A stretch of DNA of 64,000 nucleotides, taken from contig NZ_CP133888.1 of NCBI RefSeq assembly GCF_041228405.1, positions 3,596,001 through 3,660,000 of the forward strand, written 5' to 3'. The notes beneath the pieces are model-generated. The model was not told where the DNA came from. It saw only the letters and a list, made by a program, of their open reading frames with translations, and searched no databases. Origin of the DNA: Salinilacustrithrix flava (GTDB lineage: Bacteria > Actinomycetota > Acidimicrobiia > Acidimicrobiales > Salinilacustritrichaceae). A program made the translations under genes and the position numbers. Shown in pieces: positions 23,280 through 31,463 of the stretch (position 1 is its first letter; each line of letters starts with the position of its first letter).

Positions 23280-24968
23280 CTACTTGGACTTCCGCTTCTG
23301 GATGTTGGCCCACTCGTCCCGCAAGCCGACGGTGCGGTGCAGGGTGCGGGTGTCGTCGGGGTCGACGGCGAAGTAGCCGAGCCGCTCGAACTGGACGACC
23401 TCGCCCGGGGCGACGTCGGCGAGGGCGGGCTCGCCCTTGGCCTCCACGGTCTCCCGTGACGCCGGGTTCAACGAGTCGAACGCGTCGCCCTCGGCGCCGG
23501 GGTGGCTGTCGGTGAACAGGCGCTCGTAGAGGTGGACGGTGAGGTCCTCGGCGTGGGCGGCGGAGACCCAGTGGATCGTGGCCTTCACCTTGCGCCCGTC
23601 GGGGGCCTGGCCGCCCTTGGTCTCGGGGTCGTAGGTGGCGTGGATCTCGGTGACGTTGCCGTCGGCATCGGTGACCGCGTCGGTGGCGGTGATGAAGTAG
23701 CCGGCCCGCAGGCGGACCTCCCGGCCCGGGGTGAGGCGGTAGTACTTCGGCGGCGGGTCGGCCATGAAGTCGTCGCGCTCGATCCACAGCTCGCCGCTGA
23801 AGGGGACCTGGCGGGTGCCGGCGGCGTCGTCCTCGGGGTTGTTCACCGCCTCCACGTGCTCCACCTGACCCTCGGGCCAGTTGGTGATGACCACCTTCAC
23901 GGGGTCGAGCACGGCCATGCGGCGCAGGGCGTGCGCGTTGTGGTGCCGGCGCACGTGGGACTCGAGCAGCTCGATCTCCACGGTGGAGTTGGTCTTGGCG
24001 ACGCCGATCTCGTCGATGAAGGCCCGGATCGCCTCCGGCGGGTAGCCCCGCTTGCGCATGCCGCGGATGGTGGGCATGCGGGGATCGTCCCACCCGTCGA
24101 CCACGCCGTCCTCCACCAGCTGGCGCAGCAGGCGCTTGGACATCACGGTGTGGGTGAGGCCGAGGCGGGCGAACTCGGTCTGCTCGGGCCTGTCGTTGGG
24201 CAGCTCGAGGTGCTCGAGGCACCAGTCGTAGAGCGGTCGGTGGTCGGCGAACTCGAGCGTGCACAGCGAGTGGGTCACGCCCTCGATGGCATCGGACTGC
24301 CCGTGGGCCCAGTCGTAGGTCGGGTAGATGACCCAGCGGTCCTCGGTGCGGTGGTGGGGCAGCCGGCGGATCCGGTACAGCACCGGGTCGCGCATGGTCA
24401 TCACCGACGCCGACATGTCGATCTTGGCCCGCAGCACCTTCTCGCCGTCGGCGAAGGCGCCGTCGCGCATCTGGCGGAGCAGCCCCAGGTTCTCCTCGGG
24501 CGTGCGGTCGCGGAACGGGCTCTCGATGCCCGGTTCGCCGAAGCCGCCGCGCTGGGCCGAGATGGTCTCGGCGTCCTGGTCGTCGACGTAGGCCAGGCCC
24601 TTGCCGACGAGCTCCTCGGCCCAGGCGTAGAGCTGGTCGAAGTAGTCGCTGGCGTGGACGACGTCGGTCGGCTCGAAGCCGAGCCAGCGGATGTCGTCGA
24701 TGATGGCGTCGACGTACTCGGGATCCTCGGCGACCGGGTTGGTGTCGTCGAAGCGCAGCAGGCACGGCCCGCCGTACTGCTCGGCGAGGCCGAAGTTGAG
24801 GCAGATCGACTTGGCGTGGCCGATGTGGAGGTACCCGTTGGGCTCCGGCGGGAACCGCGTCTGCACCCGGTCGAAGCGGCCGGCGGCCAGGTCGGCGTCG
24901 ATCTTCTCCCGGATGAAGTCGCTGGGACCTTCCGTCGGAATCGGCTCGTCGTGGGGGGACGGGGTCAC
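23280..24968 (-). CDS. glnS: Glutaminyl-tRNA synthetase
   Basis: This 562-residue class Ic synthetase has the HIGH-type motif FPPEPNGYLHIGHAKS near residue 45 and the KMSKS-like VMSKRLLR near residue 267. LRFDDTNPVAEDPEYVDAI and the two C-terminal anticodon-binding beta-barrels (ITNWPEGQVE, FERLGYFAVD) identify GlnRS rather than GluRS. It charges tRNA-Gln directly. Many actinobacteria instead make Gln-tRNA-Gln through GluRS and GatCAB, so a true glnS is notable and may have come by transfer. It is divergent from gltX with 32 bp between them, a compact pair for charging Glu and Gln. The start is GTG at 24968. Confidence 0.92.
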   Translation of the reverse strand: MTPSPHDEPIPTEGPSDFIREKIDADLAAGRFDRVQTRFPPEPNGYLHIGHAKSICLNFGLAEQYGGPCLLRFDDTNPVAEDPEYVDAIIDDIRWLGFEPTDVVHASDYFDQLYAWAEELVGKGLAYVDDQDAETISAQRGGFGEPGIESPFRDRTPEENLGLLRQMRDGAFADGEKVLRAKIDMSASVMTMRDPVLYRIRRLPHHRTEDRWVIYPTYDWAHGQSDAIEGVTHSLCTLEFADHRPLYDWCLEHLELPNDRPEQTEFARLGLTHTVMSKRLLRQLVEDGVVDGWDDPRMPTIRGMRKRGYPPEAIRAFIDEIGVAKTNSTVEIELLESHVRRHHNAHALRRMAVLDPVKVVITNWPEGQVEHVEAVNNPEDDAAGTRQVPFSGELWIERDDFMADPPPKYYRLTPGREVRLRAGYFITATDAVTDADGNVTEIHATYDPETKGGQAPDGRKVKATIHWVSAAHAEDLTVHLYERLFTDSHPGAEGDAFDSLNPASRETVEAKGEPALADVAPGEVVQFERLGYFAVDPDDTRTLHRTVGLRDEWANIQKRKSK

Positions 24969-24985
24969 CCTCCAATGCTGGCACC

Positions 24986-24991
24986 TAACCT
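24986..24991 (+). promoter_or_regulatory. Leaderless -10 box (TAACCT) for gltX
   Basis: TAACCT ends 9 nt before the ATG at 25001, inside the 32-bp divergent gap with glnS. Confidence 0.45.
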
Positions 24992-25000
24992 TCGCTCCTC

Positions 25001-26635
25001 ATGCTTCCTGCCGACCTGCTCGACCGCCTCCTCCCCGACACCGCACCCACGCAGCAGTGGGAGGAGGCCAACCCGCCCCGCGACCTCCCCGCCGGCGCCG
25101 AGGTCACCCGCTTCGCCCCGAGCCCGACCGGCTTCCTCCACATCGGTGGCGTGTACACCGCGATGGTGGCCAAGGAGCTGGCCGAGCGCAGCGGCGGCAG
25201 CTACTTCGTCCGGATCGAGGACACCGACCAGGCCCGGGCCATCGAGGGCTCCGACGAGCACTTCGCCCGCGCGTTCCCCCACTTCGGCATCGACCCCACC
25301 GAGGGACCCGATGCGCCGTGGGGCCCGTACCGCCAGTCGGAGCGGTCCGAGATCTACCGCAGCTTCGTCCGAGCGCTGCTGGAGTCCGGCCACGCCTACC
25401 CCGACTTCGTCACGAAGGACGAGCTGGCCGCCATCACCGAGCGCCAGCAGGCCGCCAAGGTCGACCTCGGCTACTGGGGCGAGTGGGCGGTGTGGCGCGA
25501 CGCCGAGCCCGAGCGGGTCACCGCCGCGCTCGACGAGGGCCTCCCCTTCACCATCCGCTTCCGGGCACCGGATGCACCGGGCCGCATCGCCTTCGACGAC
25601 GCGATCCGGGGCCGCATCGAGGCCGACGACAACCGCAACGACGTCGTCCTGCTGAAGAGCTCCGCCGAGCCCCTCCCCCTGCCGACCTACCACCTCGCCC
25701 ACGCGGTCGACGACCACCTCATGCGGGTCACCCTCGTCCTCCGCGGCGACGAGTGGATCTCGTCGGTGCCCCTGCACCTGCAGCTCTTCGATGCCCTCGG
25801 CTTCGAACCGGTCCGCTACGCCCACGTCGCCCCGCTCATGAAGGGCGAGGGCAAGAGCCGGCGCAAGCTGTCCAAGCGCAAGGACCCGGAGGCATCGGTC
25901 GACTTCTGGATGGCCGAGGGGTACCCGGTCGGCGCCGTCCGCCACTACCTGCGCGGCCTGGCCAACTCCCGGCTCGCCGATCTCCCCTTCGAGGAGGCCG
26001 CGGCCGAGCCCCTCCGCCTCGAGGAGTTCGGCGCGTCCGGCCCGCTGGTCGACATCCCCAAGCTCGACGACATCTCCGCCGACTACGTCGCGCAGATGCC
26101 TGCGACAGACATCCGGGACCGGCTGCTGGCCTGGGCCGACGAGCACGACCCCGAGCTGGCCGGGCTGCTGCGCGCCACGGGCGACGACCTGCTCGCCATC
26201 ATCGACGTCGACCGCGTCGACACCGACCGGGTCCGCAAGGACATCGTGAAGTGGTCGGTGTTCCGCGAGCGGTACGGCTTCTTCTTCCCCGAGCTGTTCG
26301 CGCTGGTCGACGACCCGGCCGACGAGCGCTTCCTCGGTGTGCCCCCCGAGGTCGTGGCCGCGTTCACCACCGACTTCGTGGCCGGCTACGACCCCGACAC
26401 CGCCTCCCCCGGCTGGTTCGACCAGGTGCGCGGCCTCGCCGAGCGCCACGGCTTCGCACTCGACCGCAAGGCGTACAAGGCCGACCCTGATGCCTTCCAC
26501 GGCACCATGCGCGAGGCGTCCAACATCGTGCGGGTGACCCTGACCGGCTCCGGGCAGAGCCCGAGCCTGGACCAGATCGCCGGCGTCCTCGGCGCCGACG
26601 AGGTCCGCCGCCGGGTCGGCGCGCCGGCGGGCTGA
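25001..26635 (+). CDS. gltX: Glutamyl-tRNA synthetase
   Basis: This 544-residue class Ic synthetase carries VTRFAPSPTGFLHIGGVYTA (HIGH region) near residues 36-50, FVRIEDTDQARA, and the KMSKS loop RRKLSKRKDPEAS near residue 288. The C-terminal helical domain ends with a GTxREASNIVRVTLTG segment. The N-terminus is longer than usual (about 30 residues before the catalytic core) and LLPADL is unusual. Because GlnRS is encoded next door, this enzyme may be a discriminating GluRS that charges only tRNA-Glu; that is inference. It is followed after 5 bp by an acyl-CoA dehydrogenase gene. Confidence 0.92.
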   Translation: MLPADLLDRLLPDTAPTQQWEEANPPRDLPAGAEVTRFAPSPTGFLHIGGVYTAMVAKELAERSGGSYFVRIEDTDQARAIEGSDEHFARAFPHFGIDPTEGPDAPWGPYRQSERSEIYRSFVRALLESGHAYPDFVTKDELAAITERQQAAKVDLGYWGEWAVWRDAEPERVTAALDEGLPFTIRFRAPDAPGRIAFDDAIRGRIEADDNRNDVVLLKSSAEPLPLPTYHLAHAVDDHLMRVTLVLRGDEWISSVPLHLQLFDALGFEPVRYAHVAPLMKGEGKSRRKLSKRKDPEASVDFWMAEGYPVGAVRHYLRGLANSRLADLPFEEAAAEPLRLEEFGASGPLVDIPKLDDISADYVAQMPATDIRDRLLAWADEHDPELAGLLRATGDDLLAIIDVDRVDTDRVRKDIVKWSVFRERYGFFFPELFALVDDPADERFLGVPPEVVAAFTTDFVAGYDPDTASPGWFDQVRGLAERHGFALDRKAYKADPDAFHGTMREASNIVRVTLTGSGQSPSLDQIAGVLGADEVRRRVGAPAG

Positions 26636-26640
26636 CGCCG

Positions 26641-27801
26641 GTGGACCTCCGCCCCGACCCCGACCACGAGGCGATCGCCGAGGCCGTCGACGCGGTCTGC
26701 GCCCGCTTCGACGACGCCTACTGGTCCGACCTGGACCAGCGCCACGAGTTCCCCTGGGACTTCTACCGGGCCATGGCCGAGGGCGGCTGGGTCGGCATCT
26801 GCATCCCCGAGGCCTACGGCGGGGGCGGGCAGGGCATCGCCGAGGGCGCCATCGTCTTGAACCGGGTGGCCGCGTCGGGGGCGTGCATGAACGGCTCCAC
26901 CGCGCTGCACCTGACCATGTTCGGCCTGAACCCGGTGGTGCGCTTCGGCAGCGAGCGCCTGAAGGAGGCGTTCCTGCCCCGAGCCGCGGTGGGCGACCTC
27001 CACGTCGCGTTCGGCGTCACCGAGCCCGACGCCGGCACCGACACCAGCCGCATCGCCACCCGTGCGATCGACGACGGGCACGGGGGCTTCGTCGTGTCCG
27101 GCCGCAAGATCTGGACCTCCAAGGCGCTCGAGTCCGAGGTGTGCCTGCTGCTCGCCCGCACCGACGCCAGCCCCGGCACCTTCGACGGCCTCACGCTGTT
27201 CCTGGTCGACCTCGATCCGGCCCACTGCGACATCGCCCCCATCCCCAAGGTCGGCCGCAACGCCGTGGCCTCCTGCGAGGTCGCCTACGACGAGCTCCCC
27301 GTCGAGGGGTGGCGCATGGTCGGCGAGCGGGGCCAGGGGTTCCGCCACATCCTCCACGGCCTGAACCCCGAGCGGATCCTGCTCGCCGCGATGGCCTGCG
27401 GCATCGGCGAGGCCGCATTGCGCCGGGCGGTGGCCTACGCCGGCGAGCGCGAGGTGTTCGGCCGGCCCATCGGCGCCAACCAGGCCATCGCCCACCCGCT
27501 CGCCCAGGCCCACATGCAGCTCGCGGCGGCGAAGGCGGTCATGCGGGACGCAGCGTGGCGCTACGACCACGATCTGCCCTGCGGCGAGCAGGCCAACACG
27601 GCCAAGTACCTGGCCGCCGAGGCCAGCTGGTTCGCGGCCGACCAGGCGGTGCAGACCCACGGCGGGCTCGGCTACGCCACCGAGTACCACGTGGAGCGCT
27701 ACTGGCGGGAGGCCCGGCTGCAGCGGCTGGCCCCGGTGAGCCAGGAGATGACGTGCAACTTCATCGCCCAGAACGTCCTGGGGCTGCCCCGGAGCTACTG
27801 A
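26641..27801 (+). CDS. Acyl-CoA dehydrogenase
   Basis: This 386-residue flavoenzyme has the ACAD layout: N-terminal helical domain, a beta domain with FGVTEPDAGTDTSRIATRA and SGRKIWTSKALES, and a C-terminal helical domain with QTHGGLGYATEYHVERYWREAR. The first contacts FAD, the others substrate. GTG at 26641 lies 5 bp after the gltX stop, so it may be transcribed with it. The acyl-CoA chain specificity is not clear. A candidate substrate would be a medium or branched acyl-CoA, given the surrounding lipid genes. Confidence 0.88.
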   Translation: MDLRPDPDHEAIAEAVDAVCARFDDAYWSDLDQRHEFPWDFYRAMAEGGWVGICIPEAYGGGGQGIAEGAIVLNRVAASGACMNGSTALHLTMFGLNPVVRFGSERLKEAFLPRAAVGDLHVAFGVTEPDAGTDTSRIATRAIDDGHGGFVVSGRKIWTSKALESEVCLLLARTDASPGTFDGLTLFLVDLDPAHCDIAPIPKVGRNAVASCEVAYDELPVEGWRMVGERGQGFRHILHGLNPERILLAAMACGIGEAALRRAVAYAGEREVFGRPIGANQAIAHPLAQAHMQLAAAKAVMRDAAWRYDHDLPCGEQANTAKYLAAEASWFAADQAVQTHGGLGYATEYHVERYWREARLQRLAPVSQEMTCNFIAQNVLGLPRSY

Positions 27802-27996
27802 GCCCGTTCACTGCGGTTGTGTTGCGATCCGTGTCAGATCGGAAATCGCGTGCTAGGGGTGTTGCCGTCCCGGGCCGTCGCGGCACGTCTGCGTTCGGTG
27901 TCGAGTCGAGTCGCTGGTCTCCTTCGGGTGCGATCGGGGGCCCGCCTCGGCGCAGGCCGTCCGGGGACACACAACCCAACGAACGGAGCGAAGCAG

Positions 27997-28983
27997 ATGC
28001 CTGCCTCAATGTCCCGAACTCGTGCCCCCTGGCTACGACTCATCGCGCTCATGGCCGCCCTGGCCATGTTCGTCGCCGCCTGCGGCGACGACGACGACAC
28101 CGACACCAGCACCGACGACACGAGTGCTGACACCGACACCGACAGCGACGACGGCGAGCAGGCCTCGGGCAGCATCGAGGCCGTCGAGCCCTTCTTCCCC
28201 GTCGATGCCGAAGGCAACGAGGTCCTCCCCTGCGGTGGCTACGGCTTCCGGCTCGAGGACGGCGACTTCTACGAGGCCTTCAACGAGCAGCTCAACGCCT
28301 TCCGCGAGGACGGCACCACGATGGACATCATCACCGGCTACGAGGACTTCTCCGAGGCCGACGTCGAGAAGGCCAACGAGCTCAGCGCGTCGGACATCGC
28401 CTCCAACGCCAACGCGGGCATGGAGTCCGGCTCGGGCACGCTCGCCGAGCTGCAGGAAGCCGGTTCCATCACCATCGGCATCGCCAACGAGGTCCCCTTC
28501 GGCTTCACCGGCGAGGACGGCGAGGCCACCGGCATCGCCCCCGACGTCGCCAAGGCCGTGCTCGCCGAGCTCGGGATCACCGAGGTCGAGGCCAACGTGG
28601 TCGAGTTCGGCCAGCTCATCGGTGGCCTCCAGGCCGGCCAGTACGACCTGATCGCCGCCGGCATGTACATCAACGAGGAGCGCGCCGAGCAGATCCTGTT
28701 CTCCGATCCGGACTACTGCATCGCCGAGGGCCTCGCCGTCCCGGCCGGCAACCCCGAGGGCATCGTCGACTACAACTCCTTCGTCGACAACCCGGACCTG
28801 ACCCTCGCGGTCGCCACCGGCACCGTCGAGGTCGGCTACGCCGAGGACGCCGGCATCCCCGACGACCAGCTCCAGGTCTTCGCCGACATCGACTCGATGT
28901 ACGCCGCGCTCGAGGCCGGTGAGGTCGACGCCGTGACCGGCACGGCCGCCACCGTCCAGCGCCAGGTGGACGCCCGGTCCTGA
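27997..28983 (+). CDS. EhuB-like ABC substrate-binding lipoprotein, apparently circularly permuted
   Basis: This 328-residue lipoprotein starts MPASMSRTRAPW, has a hydrophobic signal and lipobox VAAC before a DDDD-rich linker. Its domain order is unusual. The first mature section (AVEPFFPVDAEGNE, GYGFRLEDGDFYEAFNEQL, GYEDFSEADVEKANELSASD) corresponds to the C-terminal lobe of ordinary EhuB proteins. The second (LQEAGSITIGIANEVPFGF, VEFGQLIGGLQAGQYDLIAAGMYI, LTLAVATGTVEVGYAEDAG) corresponds to their N-terminus, and the protein stops after AVTGTAATVQRQV, just where the C-lobe would normally follow. It binds ectoine, hydroxyectoine or another polar compound for the permease at 29085-31463. GAGCG upstream of the ATG gives the ribosome site; the leader is about 150 nt or more. 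Confidence 0.82.
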   Translation: MPASMSRTRAPWLRLIALMAALAMFVAACGDDDDTDTSTDDTSADTDTDSDDGEQASGSIEAVEPFFPVDAEGNEVLPCGGYGFRLEDGDFYEAFNEQLNAFREDGTTMDIITGYEDFSEADVEKANELSASDIASNANAGMESGSGTLAELQEAGSITIGIANEVPFGFTGEDGEATGIAPDVAKAVLAELGITEVEANVVEFGQLIGGLQAGQYDLIAAGMYINEERAEQILFSDPDYCIAEGLAVPAGNPEGIVDYNSFVDNPDLTLAVATGTVEVGYAEDAGIPDDQLQVFADIDSMYAALEAGEVDAVTGTAATVQRQVDARS

Positions 28984-29000
28984 TCGGATCGGAACACGCC

Positions 29001-29044
29001 GACCCGGATCGGGCGGTGCTTGACGGCGCCGCCCGGTCCGGGTC
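29001..29044 (+). terminator. Strong hairpin between ehuB and ehuC
   Basis: GACCCGGATCGGGCGG pairs with CCGCCCGGTCCGGGTC (15 of 16) around a 12-nt loop, 17 nt after the binding-protein stop. It lacks a U-tract. In ABC operons such a hairpin often partially terminates or stabilises the transcript so that more binding protein than permease is made. Confidence 0.6.
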
Positions 29045-29084
29045 GACTCATGCTTGACCGCACACCTGCGAGGGCGAGGACGCG

Positions 29085-29822
29085 ATGGACAGCTGGTTGC
29101 TCGATTCGAGCCAGTACGAGCTGATCTGGGAAGGGGCGCTGGTCACCCTCCAGATCCTGGCGTACTCGTTCCTGCTCGGCCTGGCGCTGTCCCTCGTGGT
29201 GGGCGTCGCCCGCCTCTCCAGCCGCCAGTGGGTGCGCGGGGTCGCCTTCGCCTACGTGGAGGTCGCCCGCGGCATCTCCTCCATCGTGCTGCTGTTCGTC
29301 ATCGCCATCGCGGTGCCGATCCTGTTCGAGATCGAGCAGCAGTCCCTGATCCTGCTCGCCTCGATCGCGCTCGGCATCAACATGGGCGGCTACGGCGCGG
29401 AGATCGTCCGCGGCTCGATCCAGGCCGTCCCCAAGGGCCAGACCGAGGCCACCATCGCGCTGAACCTGAGCCCCACCCAGCGGCTCCGCCACGTGATCCT
29501 GCCCCAGGCCATGCGGCTCATCCTGCCGCCGATGGGCAACCTCACCATCGAGATCCTCAAGGGGACGGCGCTGGTCAGCCTCATCGGCGTCACCGACATC
29601 ATGCAGGCGACGCGGCTCATCAACCAGCAGCGCCTGTTCACCCAGTCGGCAGCCGACCTGACGGTGCTCTACGTCAACGTGCTGCTCATCTACTTCCTGC
29701 TGTCCCAGATCATCGCCGTGCTGTTCCGCCTCGCCGAGCGGCGGGTGGAGAGCCGCTACCGGGGCGGTGACGCCGAGGTGCCGGCGGCACCCAGCGCGCC
29801 GATCCCGGGGGTGACCAAGTGA
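29085..29822 (+). CDS. ehuC: Ectoine-type ABC transporter permease 1
   Basis: This 245-residue inner-membrane protein belongs to the His/Glu/Gln/Arg-type permeases, with about five membrane helices. The EAA loop is ALNLSPTQRLRHVILPQAMRLILPP, and GALVTLQILAYSFLLGLALS is the first helix. SQYELIWEGA and FVEVARGISSIVLLF fit EhuC. GGGCGAGGACGCG precedes the ATG. It overlaps the next permease by 4 bp (GTGA). The pair forms a heterodimer with EhuD, energised by the ATPase at 30645. Specificity for ectoine is inferred from the family and from the ATPase. Confidence 0.86.
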   Translation: MDSWLLDSSQYELIWEGALVTLQILAYSFLLGLALSLVVGVARLSSRQWVRGVAFAYVEVARGISSIVLLFVIAIAVPILFEIEQQSLILLASIALGINMGGYGAEIVRGSIQAVPKGQTEATIALNLSPTQRLRHVILPQAMRLILPPMGNLTIEILKGTALVSLIGVTDIMQATRLINQQRLFTQSAADLTVLYVNVLLIYFLLSQIIAVLFRLAERRVESRYRGGDAEVPAAPSAPIPGVTK

Positions 29823-30658
29823 CCGCCACCGAGCCCACGACCAGCGACGAGGTCCAGTACCGGCCCCACCGGGCCTGGTACCGGCGCACCGACGTCGTCG
29901 TGCCGCTGATCCTCGTCGCGCTGGGCTACACGATGCTCATCGTGGCCGTGGAGGAGAAGTCGTTCTTCCGGACCCGGCTCACGGCCAAGGGCAGCGAGAA
30001 CTTCGACTGGATGTACTTCTGGCACCTGGTGCCACTCATGTGGCAGGGCCTGCAGGTGCTGGCCAAGGCCACGGTGCTCGGCTTCACCATCGCAGCCGTG
30101 CTCGGCCTGCTGCTCGCCCTCGGTCGCCGCTCGGGGAACCGGTTCGTGCGCTGGCCGTTCGTCGCGTTCATCGAGTTCATCCGGTCCACGCCGCTGCTGG
30201 TGCAGCTGTTCTTCGCGCAGGCGTACGTGCGGGCGTCGGACTCCCTGTCCTGGTCTCCGATCACCATCCTGGTGGTCGTCCTCGGCATCCACTACGCCAC
30301 CTACTGCTCCGAGGCGTACCGGGCCGGCATCAACAGCGTGCCGCCCGGCCAGTGGGAGGCAGCCACCGCCCTCAACCTGGGCTCCACCACGAAGTGGCTG
30401 CGGGTGATCCTGCCCCAGGCCATCCCCAACGTCTTGCCCTCGCTCGGCAACTTCCTGGTGGCCGCGTTCAAGGACGCACCCCTCGGCTTCATCGTCGGCG
30501 TGCCCGAGCTGCTGTTCTTCGCCAACACCGTGCGGGGCTCCGACTTCCGCCCCACCGAGCCCTACATCCTCGCCGGCGTGGGATTCCTGCTGGTGAGCAT
30601 CCCGGCCGCCTGGGCCGTCCGCCGACTCGAGAGGAAGATCGCATATGAGCGCACCTGA
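29819..30658 (+). CDS. ehuD: Ectoine-type ABC transporter permease 2
   Basis: This 279-residue permease has an N-terminal cytoplasmic tail of about 35 residues, then membrane helices beginning VVPLILVALGYTMLIVAV. A periplasmic insertion (EEKSFFRTRLTAKGSENFDWMYF) precedes the canonical core. The EAA loop is ALNLGSTTKWLRVILPQAIPNVLPS. The GTG start overlaps the TGA of the first permease (GTGA), and its 3' end overlaps the ATPase by 14 bp, so all three are translationally coupled. It pairs with the preceding permease. Confidence 0.86.
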   Translation: MTATEPTTSDEVQYRPHRAWYRRTDVVVPLILVALGYTMLIVAVEEKSFFRTRLTAKGSENFDWMYFWHLVPLMWQGLQVLAKATVLGFTIAAVLGLLLALGRRSGNRFVRWPFVAFIEFIRSTPLLVQLFFAQAYVRASDSLSWSPITILVVVLGIHYATYCSEAYRAGINSVPPGQWEAATALNLGSTTKWLRVILPQAIPNVLPSLGNFLVAAFKDAPLGFIVGVPELLFFANTVRGSDFRPTEPYILAGVGFLLVSIPAAWAVRRLERKIAYERT

Positions 30659-31463
30659 GACCACGGCCCCCGACCGGGACATCTCCGCCAAGGGCGCAGC
30701 CGCCGTCCGCATGCGCGGGGTGGACAAGGCCTTCGGGCCCAACAAGGTGCTGGCCGAGCTCGACCTCGACGTCGAACCCGGCGAGCGGGTCGTCATCATC
30801 GGCCCCTCCGGGTCGGGCAAGACCACGATCCTGCGCGTGATCATGACGCTCGAGCGCCCCGATGCCGGCACGATCCAGGTCGGCGGGCGGCACCTCTACC
30901 ACCAGCCCCACGGCAACGGGCTCAAGCCGGCCAGCGAGAAGCACATCCGTTCGGTCCGCTCCGACATCGGCATGGTGTTCCAGCACTTCAACCTGTTCCC
31001 GCACATGACCGCGCTGGAGAACATCATGCTGGCGCCGGTGAAGGTGCACGGGAAGTCCCGTGACGAGGCCCGCGCCCGGGGCATGGAGCTGCTCGACAGC
31101 GTCGGCCTCGCCCACGCCGCCAACCAGACGCCGGGGCAGCTCTCCGGCGGCCAGAAGCAGCGGGTCGCCATCGCCCGGTCGCTGGCGACCGAGCCCAAGG
31201 TGATGCTCTTCGACGAGGTGACCTCGGCGCTCGACCCCGAGCTCGTCGGCGACGTGCTCGAGGTGCTGCGCCAGATCGCCGAGGAGGGCAAGACCACGAT
31301 GATGCTGGTCACCCACGAGATGGGCTTCGCCCGCGAGGTCGCCGACCGGGTCGTGATGTTCGACGCCGGTGCGGTCGTGGAGGAGGGCCCGCCCGCCCAG
31401 ATCCTCGACGACCCCCGGGAGGAGCGCACCCGCTCCTTCCTCGGCGCGGTGCGCGAGCACTAG
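30645..31463 (+). CDS. ehuA: Ectoine-type ABC transporter ATPase
   Basis: This 272-residue ATPase has Walker A GPSGSGKTT, the Q loop VFQHFNLFPHM, signature LSGGQKQR, and Walker B VMLFDEVTSALDP with switch His in VTHEMGF. The insert NGLKPASEKHIRSVR is characteristic of EhuA relative to generic polar amino-acid ATPases, which supports ectoine/hydroxyectoine uptake. It also ends ERTRSFLGAV, as in EhuA. Its stop codon TAG (31461-31463) is part of the CTAG that flanks the insertion sequence, so the IS abuts but does not disrupt the gene. Confidence 0.88.
   Translation: MSAPETTAPDRDISAKGAAAVRMRGVDKAFGPNKVLAELDLDVEPGERVVIIGPSGSGKTTILRVIMTLERPDAGTIQVGGRHLYHQPHGNGLKPASEKHIRSVRSDIGMVFQHFNLFPHMTALENIMLAPVKVHGKSRDEARARGMELLDSVGLAHAANQTPGQLSGGQKQRVAIARSLATEPKVMLFDEVTSALDPELVGDVLEVLRQIAEEGKTTMMLVTHEMGFAREVADRVVMFDAGAVVEEGPPAQILDDPREERTRSFLGAVREH

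Noticed and set aside
27802..27996. A riboswitch in the 195-bp leader of the ABC operon
   Set aside because: I could not match it to any known aptamer; only a short inverted repeat (CGATC...GATCG) is visible.
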